Below the pieces are notes generated by a model. That model saw only the letters and a program-made list of their open reading frames with translations, did not search any database and was not told the DNA's origin. Both the position numbers and the translations under genes were made by a program. 64,000 nt of DNA from JAAYAY01 sp963674575 (GTDB taxonomy: Bacteria; Planctomycetota; Planctomycetia; Pirellulales; Thermoguttaceae). Below, in pieces: positions 1 through 8,456 of this stretch (position 1 is the stretch's first letter; every line of letters begins with the position of its first letter). Location of the stretch: contig CAXXQT010000003.1 of NCBI GenBank assembly GCA_963674575.2, positions 124,001-188,000 on the forward strand, in the 5' to 3' direction.

Positions 1-1845
1 ACGCAGCCCAATTGCGGCTACCTGGGCTGGGGCGGCCGTGGTGAAAAGGAGATCCTGGCCAACATCGGCATGTGCCATCTCTATGCCATGTTGCTTTCCT
101 TTGGAGAGTACGACGCCGAGGTGACGGGCGTGTCGCGCGAAGAGGCCCTCCGTCGCGTGAAAGGCGTTCTGCGATACTGCGGCTACACGCACTACTCCGG
201 TTCATACACATGTGTTGACGGGGAGAACTGGGGAGGCGGCTGGCACGATTCCTCGTGGTCAACCGTGTTTGCTCACGCGGCCTGGCTTGTCTGGGACGAA
301 CTCGACGAGCCCACCCGGGAAATGGTCGCCCGGGTGGTGGCGCTCGAGGCCGATCGATTTGTTGATCGGGAGCCTCCCTCCGGCAAAGTCAATAACACCC
401 GGGCGGAAGAAAACGCCTGGAACACCCGGGCCCCGGCGATCGCCTCGGTGATGTTTCCCAGGCATCCCCATGCCGACGCCTGGCGAACGGCCTGCCGCCG
501 CTGGATGATGAATTGCCTGAGCGTGGCGGCCGATCAGGACGATGCGACCCTGGTCGACGGGCGGCCCGTCAACGAGCGGGTGACGACCGAAAATGTTCAC
601 GCCGACTTTACCCTCGAGAACCACGGGATCGTCTATCCCGTTTACATGTGGTCGAGCATGGTCAACCTTTGCCAGAGCGGTGGCTACCATGTCTATGCCG
701 GGTTGAAGCCTCCGGAGGCGACGTTTCACCATCTGCGCGACGTTTACGACGTTTACAAACGCTTGCAGACCTGGGAGGGACTGCCGGCCTACATCAACGG
801 CAGCGACAAGTTCCTGCACCTGCAGGTGGTCGATATCTTCATGCACAGCTTCTTTGCCCAGGTGCTGGGCGATCGGGAGGCGGCCCATCTGGAAAGCGTC
901 GAATTGGAGATCCTCGAGCGGATGCAGGCCAGGTTCGACGATGGGCGGCTCTACCCGGTCGAGGAGGTGGGGCCCTGGAGCCGGGTGAACAACCTGAGTT
1001 TCATCCTCGGGGGCAGCTATCTCCTGCACTACGTGCTTCAGAACAAGGTTGAACCAGTCACCGGCCTGGAGTTCGAACGGCGCATTTCCGGTGTCAGTTA
1101 TTTTCCGGAAGGCAAGTTCCTTCTGCACCGCACTCCGAACAAACTGGTCTCCTTCGCCTGGAGCAAGCCCTACCGAGTCATGGGCCTGGCCATGCCCCGC
1201 GACGGAAGCTGGCTGATCACGCCCAACGCCCAGGGCTTCACCGGCACGATTCTCGAAGAGGGCCAGGCCAAGGAGCCGCCGTGGGAACTTGAAGACATCG
1301 ACTTCACCCGCACCGACGATTCCTTCCGTGTTGAAGGCAGGGCTTTGCGGTGCGGCGGCAAGGTTTGCTACACTTGGACCTTCGAGTCATTGCCGAGTGA
1401 TGAAGTTGTGTTCTCCGAGAAACTGGTTGCCGCGGCGCCGGTGACCCTGGCCCGGGTCGAGACGGGCACGATCGGCATCGGACGCGAACTGGGCCGCGAC
1501 ACGATTTGTATTCAGGCAAGTGGCGAGGAGAAGTGTTTCGGCAGGCCCGAGGCCGGCGGCGACGTGCTCTGCGAGTTCCCCGATGGCACGCTCACGGTGG
1601 ATGGGCGGTTCTTGTACACATGGTCCGGCCAGGGCGCGGTCTGCTACCTCAATCGTGGCGAACCCGCTCACGTTCACGGGGCGCCGGGCGGTTACGGGCA
1701 CGTTGAAGATCGACTTTACGTGCGTCACATCGAGAAAAGCCGGGCCTTTGATTGCGACGAGACCATTGCCGAGGGTATACTTCGGATTTGCCTGCCTTCC
1801 AACTCAAAACCATCCCCCAACACCCCACCTGAGAGAACACCATGA
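1..1845 (+). CDS. Partial secreted-type polysaccharide-lyase-like protein (alpha/alpha toroid)
   Basis: The reading frame is open from base 1, so the N-terminus lies outside the window and the first ATG at 70 is internal. The visible ~614 residues have a helical first half rich in Trp, His and Asn (NTRAEENAWN, then NVHADFTLENHG) and a beta-rich second half. This is the usual order of an (alpha/alpha) toroid followed by a beta-sandwich, as in heparinase or hyaluronate-lyase-like enzymes. I do not recognise a precise family, so substrate and activity are inferred only from this layout. The stop overlaps the next start (ATGA at 1842-1845), so the two genes are probably translationally coupled and act on the same carbohydrate. 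Confidence 0.55.
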   Translation, partial: TQPNCGYLGWGGRGEKEILANIGMCHLYAMLLSFGEYDAEVTGVSREEALRRVKGVLRYCGYTHYSGSYTCVDGENWGGGWHDSSWSTVFAHAAWLVWDELDEPTREMVARVVALEADRFVDREPPSGKVNNTRAEENAWNTRAPAIASVMFPRHPHADAWRTACRRWMMNCLSVAADQDDATLVDGRPVNERVTTENVHADFTLENHGIVYPVYMWSSMVNLCQSGGYHVYAGLKPPEATFHHLRDVYDVYKRLQTWEGLPAYINGSDKFLHLQVVDIFMHSFFAQVLGDREAAHLESVELEILERMQARFDDGRLYPVEEVGPWSRVNNLSFILGGSYLLHYVLQNKVEPVTGLEFERRISGVSYFPEGKFLLHRTPNKLVSFAWSKPYRVMGLAMPRDGSWLITPNAQGFTGTILEEGQAKEPPWELEDIDFTRTDDSFRVEGRALRCGGKVCYTWTFESLPSDEVVFSEKLVAAAPVTLARVETGTIGIGRELGRDTICIQASGEEKCFGRPEAGGDVLCEFPDGTLTVDGRFLYTWSGQGAVCYLNRGEPAHVHGAPGGYGHVEDRLYVRHIEKSRAFDCDETIAEGILRICLPSNSKPSPNTPPERTP

Positions 1846-2540
1846 AACGACTAATTGCTTGCCTCACTCTCGCCCTCGTAGGCGTTTCGTTCACCGCCCG
1901 GGCCGCCGACAACCAACTGACCGACCAGGAGAAGAAGGACGGCTGGATCCTGCTGTTCAACGGCAAGGACTACACCGGCTGGAAATGCAACAACGGCAAG
2001 GAGATCGCCTCCGACGTGGTTGACGCTTCCATGCAGCCCTACAAGTCGGGCGGCTACATCATCATCTACAACAAGCCGTTCGGCGACTTCATCCTCAAGT
2101 GCGACGTGAAGATGCCCGAGGTGTGCAATTCCGGGATCTTCTTCCGCATTGAGGATCCGCGGAACCCGGTTCACACGGGCTTCGAAATCCAGGTGGCCAC
2201 CGGCAAGGGAACAACCTGCCACGACTTCGGCGCCATCTATGATCTGGTTCCGACCAAGAAGAACGCCAGCAAAGGCCCGAACGTGTGGAACAGCGTGGAG
2301 ATCAAGTGCCAGGGCCCCGAGGTCTCGGTGAAGCTCAACGGAGAACTGGTGTGCGAGATGAACGCCGACGAGTTCGACGAGCCCGGCGAGCGCGCCATTC
2401 CCGGCGACCACAAGTACAAGCTCAACGATGAGAAGCGAGCCGTCAAGGACTTCGCCCGCAAGGGCTATCTCGGCTTCCAGGACCACAACCACCCGGTGTG
2501 GTACAAGAACGTGAAGCTGCTCCCGCTCGACAAGAAGTAG
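1842..2540 (+). CDS. DUF1080 protein (3-keto-disaccharide hydrolase-like), secreted
   Basis: A 232-residue protein with a clear Sec signal peptide (MKRLIACLTLALVGVSFTARA) followed by one DUF1080 concanavalin-type beta-sandwich. Typical family signatures are visible: DGWILLFNGKDYTGW near residues 33-47, SGIFFR near 97, and the closing GYLGFQDHNHPVWYKNVKL. Characterised DUF1080 members hydrolyse 3-keto-glycosides. That fits the oxidoreductase gene just downstream, whose family can make keto-sugars, but the pairing is inference. Translation probably couples to the upstream lyase-like gene through the 4-nt overlap. Confidence 0.85.
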   Translation: MKRLIACLTLALVGVSFTARAADNQLTDQEKKDGWILLFNGKDYTGWKCNNGKEIASDVVDASMQPYKSGGYIIIYNKPFGDFILKCDVKMPEVCNSGIFFRIEDPRNPVHTGFEIQVATGKGTTCHDFGAIYDLVPTKKNASKGPNVWNSVEIKCQGPEVSVKLNGELVCEMNADEFDEPGERAIPGDHKYKLNDEKRAVKDFARKGYLGFQDHNHPVWYKNVKLLPLDKK

Positions 2541-2671
2541 GCGCAAACCGCCAATTGAACGAACGCCGGACCCGGACGCCTCTCTCCAGGGCGAGCCGGG
2601 TTCGTCATTCATTCTTCCTTACCACCTCTCCGCTTTCGGCTTTCAGCTCTCCGCTTTTGAAGGAGTCCGCC

Positions 2672-3964
2672 ATGTCGCACACAAGCAGTCGTCGGCGTTT
2701 TCTCAAGGCAGCCAGTGTCACGGCCGCGGGGTTCTGGGTTGCCGGGGGCGTGACGTCGCAGGCGAAGGACTCGCCCAACGAGCGGATCGCTATGGCTTCC
2801 ATCGGCGTGGAGGGTAAGGGGAAGAGCGACTCGGACGATGCGGCGAAGCACGGCGACATGGTGGCGATCTGCGAGGTCGACGAGAACCGGCTGGCCGGTG
2901 GGCTGAAGCGTTTTCCCGGGGCGAAGGGGTATACGGACTTTCGGAAGATGCTGGACGAGATGGGCGGGTCGATCGATGCCGTAACGGTCAGCACGCCCGA
3001 CCACATGCACGCCCCGTGCTCGCTCATGGCCATGCGGATGGGTATCCACTGCTTCTGCCAGAAGCCGCTCACGCGGACAATTTACGAAGCCCGCCTGGTG
3101 GGCCAGGTGGCACGGGAGAAGAAGCTTGCCACGCAGATGGGCAACCAGGGCACGGCGGGCGATTCGCTGCGTCGCTCGGCCCACTGGCTCAAGAACGGCG
3201 CCATCGGAACCGTGAAGGAGCTGCACATCTGGACCGATCGCGCCAAGGGCTGGTGGCCCCAGGGGATCGAGCGGCCGGCGCCGAGTGATCCCCCAGCGTA
3301 CCTTCCCTGGGACCTCTGGCTGGGCGTGGCCCCCAAGCGACCTTACGCCAAGGGGTATCATCCCTTCGCCTGGCGAGGCTGGTGGGATTTCGGCACGGGC
3401 GCCCTCGGCGACATTGCCTGCCACGTGGTCAGCATGCCCTTCATGGGGCTCGACCTGCGAAATCCCGTTTCGGCCGTGGCGGAGACTTCGGGACACAATA
3501 AGGACAGCTTCCCTGAGTGGTCGATCATCACCTTTGAGTTCGCTGCCACCGACGAGCGACCCGCGGTCAAGCTCGTGTGGTACGACGGCGGCAAGCTCCC
3601 GGCGACGGAACTGCTGGGCGGTCGCGAACCGTCGCCCAAGGGGGGCTCTTTGGCGATCGGCGACAAGGGAATCCTGCTCAACGACCAACTCCTGGACGGG
3701 GCCGAGCCGGTCGACGTCGAATTTCTCCATTCGCCGGGCCATTTCGAAGAGTGGGTCCGTGCCATCAAGACGGGCGAGCAGGCCATGTCGAACTTCCCCG
3801 ACTACGCCGGACCGCTGACCGAGGCCATGCTCGTGGGCAACCTGGCGGTCTGGTGTGGCGAGAAGATCGAGTGGGACGGCCCGAACATGCAGGTGAAGAA
3901 CGTCGACGGCCTCGACTTCCTCATCAAGCCGACCTATCCGGAAGGCTACACGCTGGACGGTTGA
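2672..3964 (+). CDS. Gfo/Idh/MocA-family oxidoreductase, Tat-exported
   Basis: A 430-residue NAD(P)-dependent sugar oxidoreductase. The ATG at 2672 is preceded by AAGGAG (2660-2665), and the protein opens with a twin-arginine signal (SSRRRFLKAA). An upstream in-frame extension to about 2498 is open but has neither site nor signal. The Rossmann part is atypical (IGVEGKG). The family EKP motif reads QKP at residues 130-132: the lysine and proline are kept but the Glu is Gln. The C-terminal half has GWWDFGTGALGDIACHV, typical of the secreted planctomycete subfamily. With the DUF1080 gene 131 nt upstream it may oxidise a glycoside for later hydrolysis (inference). Confidence 0.85.
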   Translation: MSHTSSRRRFLKAASVTAAGFWVAGGVTSQAKDSPNERIAMASIGVEGKGKSDSDDAAKHGDMVAICEVDENRLAGGLKRFPGAKGYTDFRKMLDEMGGSIDAVTVSTPDHMHAPCSLMAMRMGIHCFCQKPLTRTIYEARLVGQVAREKKLATQMGNQGTAGDSLRRSAHWLKNGAIGTVKELHIWTDRAKGWWPQGIERPAPSDPPAYLPWDLWLGVAPKRPYAKGYHPFAWRGWWDFGTGALGDIACHVVSMPFMGLDLRNPVSAVAETSGHNKDSFPEWSIITFEFAATDERPAVKLVWYDGGKLPATELLGGREPSPKGGSLAIGDKGILLNDQLLDGAEPVDVEFLHSPGHFEEWVRAIKTGEQAMSNFPDYAGPLTEAMLVGNLAVWCGEKIEWDGPNMQVKNVDGLDFLIKPTYPEGYTLDG

Positions 3965-4146
3965 GGGAGGCCAAACTACAAACTTTCCGAGCTCAGGGGC
4001 TCATGACGGCGGAGCGTGATGGCTACTATGCGCGGCTTTGCCGTTCTTCTGTTGGGGACGGCGAAATTATTGTCCGATTCGCAGGCACGGGGTACGATGC
4101 GGGTGGTCGTGCCATCCGCAACTCCTCACGCGATCGGCGAATTGCC

Positions 4147-4845
4147 ATGACGCGGGAACGCCGTTTTCGCTGGATCGTCAGTCTCGTTGCCATGGTCGGC
4201 GTGTTGCAGTTCCTGGTGGCGGTTGGATTTGCGATAGCCTACTATCCCGGTGGCTATTCCTTCTTCGGGGACTTCCTCAGCGACCTGGGGGGAAGTTCTA
4301 CCGGCAAGGCCAATCCGGGCGTGGCTCGCCTGTTCAACGGCTCGATTGTCGTTCTCGGAATATCCCTCGTCCCCTTTTTCGCCCTGGTGCCGTCTACCGT
4401 CGACTCGGCCGGTCGTAGTTCGTGGGTGTTTGGCGCGGGAGGGGCGGTCTCGTCGATGGGGCTGGTTGGCATCGGGCTGACGCCGTACGATGTGTACACG
4501 ATGGCCCACAATACGGCGCTCGCCATGTGGCTTGGCCCCATGTTCGTGCTCGCCGTTCTCTATCTCGAACTGGCCCTCGATAGCCGGAACGCTTCGGCGG
4601 GCCTGATCGCATGCACGGCCGGGCTGATTCTTGCTGTGGTCTTCTACGGCCTGATCGGTTTTCACCTCGGCCATGTGGCCATGCAGAAGGTGACCGTGGT
4701 TCTGTCCATCGTCTGGTTCGTCGTGCTCGCTTTCCGTGTGATGCTGACGAACATCACCCAGATCTCCACACGCCGCCAGCAGATCGAACGCCTGGCCAAT
4801 CTGTATGTGAAGCGGTTGGAGCAGGGGAACTGGCGGAGGCAATAG
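4147..4845 (+). CDS. DUF998-like multi-pass membrane protein
   Basis: A 232-residue integral membrane protein with about six hydrophobic segments. The first helix is followed by YYPGGYSFFGDFLSDLGG, the FLSDLG signature seen in DUF998 proteins. The function of the family is unknown. The ATG at 4147 begins just before the first helix. The frame is open further upstream but the added sequence is not membrane-like. No strong ribosome site is visible. The last 20 residues are charged and probably cytoplasmic. It is convergent with the minus-strand gene that ends 10 nt later. Confidence 0.65.
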   Translation: MTRERRFRWIVSLVAMVGVLQFLVAVGFAIAYYPGGYSFFGDFLSDLGGSSTGKANPGVARLFNGSIVVLGISLVPFFALVPSTVDSAGRSSWVFGAGGAVSSMGLVGIGLTPYDVYTMAHNTALAMWLGPMFVLAVLYLELALDSRNASAGLIACTAGLILAVVFYGLIGFHLGHVAMQKVTVVLSIVWFVVLAFRVMLTNITQISTRRQQIERLANLYVKRLEQGNWRRQ

Positions 4846-4855
4846 CGGCAGGGCA

Positions 4856-6367
4856 CTAATGATCCAGCTCGACCACCAAATCTGGCATGTCTTTGACGAT
4901 CCGGGTCGGGTCGTACTTGTCGGGTAGCGAGATGTTTCGAGCTACGCCCTTGATGCTCGAGGAGGGGGCCGACACGAACAGGGTATCGGTCGTGTCCCGG
5001 ATCGTCACGTTGTCGACGGCCAGGGCGGTCATCGAGCCGGTCGCTCGGAGAAGGGTCTTGATGGGGAAGGTCGCTTGGACGTTTTTGATCGTGATGTTCT
5101 GGTTCTTCTTCCCCGCGAAGTAAAAAAGCTCACCGCCGCCCTTGTCGTGCGGGGCGTTGACGGACACGCCGTCGATGGTCAAACGGATCGCCTGATAGCC
5201 GGCCCTCTGCTCGAGGATGCGCCGGTAGCCGCTCGATGCCGCCATGTTCTTAAACGACACGTCCCTGCAATCCGAGGTGATGACAATCAGCCCGTCGCTG
5301 CGTCCTTCGATTCGATCGAAACTCAGATGGTGCATTTCGTCGGCCGTGGGTTTGACGGAGGCCCAGTCGCCCTCGATCTCGATGGCCCACCCGCGTCCAA
5401 GTGCCTTGACGTTGCTGACGTGGATGTTGTGGACCTTGCGGCCGTTGCCGGCGACCAGCTTGACGACTTTCTTCCCGCCGGCGTCGGTGACCACGTTGTC
5501 GATCCAGACGTTGTAACAGTCCGTCACCAGTTCCTTTCCCGGATGGGCGAATTTGGACTGGTCGGTGGACGACACGTCGATCGTGTCGTCGTGGGTCACG
5601 CCGGTCAGGTTGCGGATCACGGTGTTGTACAGCCCGCGACCGGAGGTGACGCCGTCCTGGTTGGTGCTCTTGCCGTCTTGGGCGAACTCGATGTTCTGCA
5701 CAAGTCCGTTTCCGCAGGCTTGCGGCGCGATGGCCCAGGCACTGGTCGGACCGATTTTTAGGTTGCTGATTTCGAAACCGTCGACCTTGCAGAGGTAGAT
5801 GCCGAAGTAGCGATAGGAATTCTCGTTCCGATAGCCCCAGACCTTGTGATCCTGCTTTCCCGCATTGCCGTGGAGACGGGCGCCGGCGCGGCCGATGACG
5901 CGAATGTTCGAGTTGCCGCCGTCGAAGGGATTGGCGTTGCGGACGAGGTTGTCGTTGGCGTTTTCTTTCAGGAGGAGCGTTGCGCCGTCGAGCAGCAGAA
6001 TCGTATTGCTGGGGAGAACGAGGGCTCGGTCGAGCAACCAGACTGCGTGTTCATCGGGGCCGGATGCGGGCACGTAGACCGTGACGGGGTCGTCTCCGGC
6101 GCGATCGTCGATCGCGGCCTGGATCTTGGCGCGTCCGTTTGCCCCGGCATAGCGGCTGGCGTTGTTGGCCGACGTTCTTGCCGCTTGCCAATCGACGACG
6201 ATTTCGTCGAAGCCCTCCAGAACGCTCGATACGTCGATTTCGGCCGTTGCCGGGACGGGGCAGGCGAAGACAAGCAGCAGGCCGGTGAATGCGAGCAGCA
6301 ACTTGGTCGGAACAAGAGAGGCCGTCTTGGTTGGGTCTACGTTGGCTTGGGGGGCTGTGTGTGGCAT
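4856..6367 (-). CDS. GH28-like right-handed beta-helix enzyme, secreted
   Basis: A 503-residue protein with a hydrophobic export segment at about residues 20-42, then a pectin-lyase-type beta-helix. Polygalacturonase-like landmarks are present: NQD at 236-238 where GH28 has NTD, and the HDD pair with Asp260 and Asp261. The classical GHG and RIK motifs are not obvious. The protein may be a distant GH28 member or a related epimerase or lyase. The neighbours do not form an obvious operon with it. The family-level fold is secure, the substrate is not. Confidence 0.7.
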   Translation of the reverse strand: MPHTAPQANVDPTKTASLVPTKLLLAFTGLLLVFACPVPATAEIDVSSVLEGFDEIVVDWQAARTSANNASRYAGANGRAKIQAAIDDRAGDDPVTVYVPASGPDEHAVWLLDRALVLPSNTILLLDGATLLLKENANDNLVRNANPFDGGNSNIRVIGRAGARLHGNAGKQDHKVWGYRNENSYRYFGIYLCKVDGFEISNLKIGPTSAWAIAPQACGNGLVQNIEFAQDGKSTNQDGVTSGRGLYNTVIRNLTGVTHDDTIDVSSTDQSKFAHPGKELVTDCYNVWIDNVVTDAGGKKVVKLVAGNGRKVHNIHVSNVKALGRGWAIEIEGDWASVKPTADEMHHLSFDRIEGRSDGLIVITSDCRDVSFKNMAASSGYRRILEQRAGYQAIRLTIDGVSVNAPHDKGGGELFYFAGKKNQNITIKNVQATFPIKTLLRATGSMTALAVDNVTIRDTTDTLFVSAPSSSIKGVARNISLPDKYDPTRIVKDMPDLVVELDH

Positions 6368-6421
6368 GAGGCTATTCTGGTGGGATGGGCCGGGAAATGC
6401 AATGCTCGGGGAATGGTGGAC

Positions 6422-6431
6422 GGGGGGGGGG
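6422..6431. repeat. Ten-G homopolymer run
   Basis: Ten consecutive G between the GH28-like gene and the Imm21-like gene, followed by a short degenerate repeat (GAACCGCTGATTTGCGCTGA, then CGCTAATCGGCGG). Homopolymers of this length are common sites of assembly error or slippage. It lies about 185 nt upstream of the Imm21-like start, so it does not touch a coding frame. Confidence 0.6.
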
Positions 6432-6615
6432 AACCGCTGATTTGCGCTGATGGGCGCTAATCGGCGGGCGCGAAAACTAGCTGCGTCCCCGTTTGTCGTC
6501 CGGGTTGCACACTCCGGTCGGGTGCAGTCGAGGTGGTCTTGCGATAGAATCGGTGTTGTTGCCCGGAAGAACCGGGTGAGCTGCTTTGGTAGTCCACCAA
6601 AGAGAGGTTACACGG

Positions 6616-7230
6616 ATGACGAAGTCTGAGTGGGCTGATTACTCTGGCGCTGCTCCAATCCGGCTCCCGGTGAGTCTTCTGCCTCACTGGCGCGGCTTCT
6701 ATCTTCCTGCTGCGCCCGACGAATGCTGCCCGGACCTTGAGTTGGCGGAGGGAGCCTTTGACGTTTGCGACGATTTCGACTTCGCGCATCCGAAGACCGA
6801 CTATGACCGGGCGTGCGCGTTGGGGGGGATCCCGACCGTGCAGACGTTGCCGGTCGGGCCTGGTCTGGGGTTGGTGTTTGCAACGGAAATGGACCGGTTG
6901 ACATGGCAGCCCGAGTCGCTGATGGTCGTCAACGGCGGGGCGTTGCCTGACCCGGCGCTCCTGACGCGGGTCGAGTGGTCCGGCGAGTGTGTCTGGACGG
7001 CCGCTGAGTCGGACTTCGCCCTCATGGACGCGTGCGATCACGGGGCCGACCCGGACAAGGCCCCATGCTTCGCGGTTCGCTTGGAGCCAGGAGAGTACGC
7101 CGTGCAGTGGGGGCAGTACGGATGGGCCGATGAGGATCCCTTCCTGATCCTGTTCAGATTTGTGAAGCAGGGGGCTGCCGAATCAGACACGGCACGTCCC
7201 TTGAATCCCTCAGATTGGTCGGAGAGTTGA
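6616..7230 (+). CDS. Imm21-type immunity protein (orphan)
   Basis: A 204-residue soluble protein without a signal peptide. It resembles the Imm21 family of polymorphic-toxin immunity proteins: an N-terminal LPVSLLPHWRG segment, then DYDRACALGG and a beta-rich stretch ending in a Trp-Gln-Pro turn. Family members protect against cognate toxins delivered by contact-dependent systems. The ATG at 6616 has AGAGAGG (6601-6607) at good spacing and is preferred over a TTG at 6586. No toxin gene flanks it, so it may be a solitary immunity gene against neighbours' toxins (inference). Confidence 0.7.
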   Translation: MTKSEWADYSGAAPIRLPVSLLPHWRGFYLPAAPDECCPDLELAEGAFDVCDDFDFAHPKTDYDRACALGGIPTVQTLPVGPGLGLVFATEMDRLTWQPESLMVVNGGALPDPALLTRVEWSGECVWTAAESDFALMDACDHGADPDKAPCFAVRLEPGEYAVQWGQYGWADEDPFLILFRFVKQGAAESDTARPLNPSDWSES

Positions 7231-7276
7231 AGGCTCCCACGCCTTCTCAAATAGGGACGCTCGCCCTCCATTCACC

Positions 7277-7993
7277 TCACATTGGCGGAAAGTGAATGCT
7301 CGGATGGCCTGGAGCGATGACCAGCAGAAGCAGCGCCACCACGGGAAGCGACGCCACGATCGGCAGCGTCACGGCCAGCGGATAGAGCCACCAGGCGGCG
7401 CGACGGTGGTTCGGCATTTGCCTGAATAGATTCGCGGGCAAGTAGACTAGCAGGCCGTAGATGAGAATCCATTGCGCCAAGGCCAACGGATTTGGACCGG
7501 AGAACAAGGCCTCGTTGACGAAGCCGGTCAGCCCGTAGAGAAGAAAGACTGCGAATGGAGAGAACGCATAGCGTTTCAACAGCCATCCCCAGATCGCAAA
7601 CTGTGGCAGAAGGACAACCACGCTGTGGAACAGTATGACGTCAAGATAGTTGCCTGACGCCGTAATGTAGACCTGCCCCATCTCCACGCCCAGCAGCGGC
7701 GCACAGTTCGTCATTGCCGTCGTGATCGCTTCCTCGACGAGGGCCATCAGCGTGACGAAGCAGAAGAACTTGAGCCCCAACCACTTTCCGGATTGCGCTC
7801 CATGAGCCGACACTCGCTGGCGCAGCCAGATCGACAGGCCTCCCATTCCTGCGATCCACAACAAGTTGACGCCCCACAACATCCCCGCCAGCGCCCATAC
7901 CTTGCGGTCTTCCAGTCCCGCCAGCGTCAGCAACAACGTCAGCAGAATCTGCCAGACAACCAGAATTCCCACAACAAACCGCTTGGTTGTCAT
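7277..7993 (-). CDS. Multi-pass inner-membrane protein of unknown function
   Basis: About 238 residues with seven to eight hydrophobic helices. The ATG at 7993 is preceded by an AGG-containing site and is preferred over the adjacent TTG at 7996. A polar stretch, LVEEAITTAMTN, sits at the start of the third helix and is faintly like the EE motif of CPBP-type membrane proteins. The later CPBP motifs are not visible, so I do not assign the family. It is convergent with the Imm21-like gene, 46 nt away. Confidence 0.55.
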   Translation of the reverse strand: MTTKRFVVGILVVWQILLTLLLTLAGLEDRKVWALAGMLWGVNLLWIAGMGGLSIWLRQRVSAHGAQSGKWLGLKFFCFVTLMALVEEAITTAMTNCAPLLGVEMGQVYITASGNYLDVILFHSVVVLLPQFAIWGWLLKRYAFSPFAVFLLYGLTGFVNEALFSGPNPLALAQWILIYGLLVYLPANLFRQMPNHRRAAWWLYPLAVTLPIVASLPVVALLLLVIAPGHPSIHFPPM

Positions 7994-8222
7994 CAAAATG
8001 CCTGCCGTTCTGAACTGTCATGGGTGGCTGTATGTTGCTCTCCAGACTCGCGCTTCATGTTATTCGCAAGCGATGACAGAATCTTGGGGACAAATCGAGG
8101 GGATTCCCGAGGTCGGCCAAACGGGGGCTCCGCTGCTCAGAGGCTGAGGATCTGGGACGCTCGTGATTGTGGCCAGGACTGTCGTGTCTGTTCTGCTGCG
8201 TTGGGGAACATTTTCCACTTCA

Positions 8223-8250
8223 GGGTTCCGTGCGGCGCCCGGAACCTACT
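8223..8250 (-). repeat. Double-hairpin repeat, copy 1
   Basis: Read on the minus strand this is AGTAGGTTCCGGGCGCCGCA continuing into CGGAACCC. The arms GGTTCCG and CGGAACC pair. Sequence beyond it (GAAGTGG, then TTCCCCA) also matches copy 2 at 12954, so the real element is about 55 nt. Confidence 0.6.
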
Positions 8251-8305
8251 GGGGGCTGCGTGTCATAGTCCTTCCTGAATGCTGAAGCCCGCCCCTGACG
8301 CCTCG

Positions 8306-8379
8306 AAAAGCCCGGCTGCGGGGATTACCTCCTCGTCGCAGGGTACGTTCCTGCCAATGGGAAGTGCAGCAGCCGGGCT
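8306..8379 (+). repeat. 74-nt AGCCCGGCT inverted-repeat element, copy 1
   Basis: Starts with AAAAGCCCGGCTGC and ends with GCAGCCGGGCT, total 74 nt. The arms form a stem of about 11 bp enclosing roughly 50 nt. The length matches the other five copies in the window. Confidence 0.7.
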
Positions 8380-8456
8380 GAGTTCCGCTTCCTGAACCCT
8401 GCCAACCGACAACTGCCTCCGGCTCCCCCTCCCCGGTCTGGGCGTGCTGGCCTAAG

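Larger units (their letters stand above)
7994..8456. other. Intergenic region before mnmG with two repeat elements
   Basis: This 463-nt gap has no credible coding frame. It carries one copy of the GGTTCCGG double-hairpin element (minus orientation, 8223-8250, with homology extending leftward to about 8200) and one copy of the 74-nt AGCCCGGCT element (8306-8379). I found no convincing promoter for mnmG. Confidence 0.6.
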
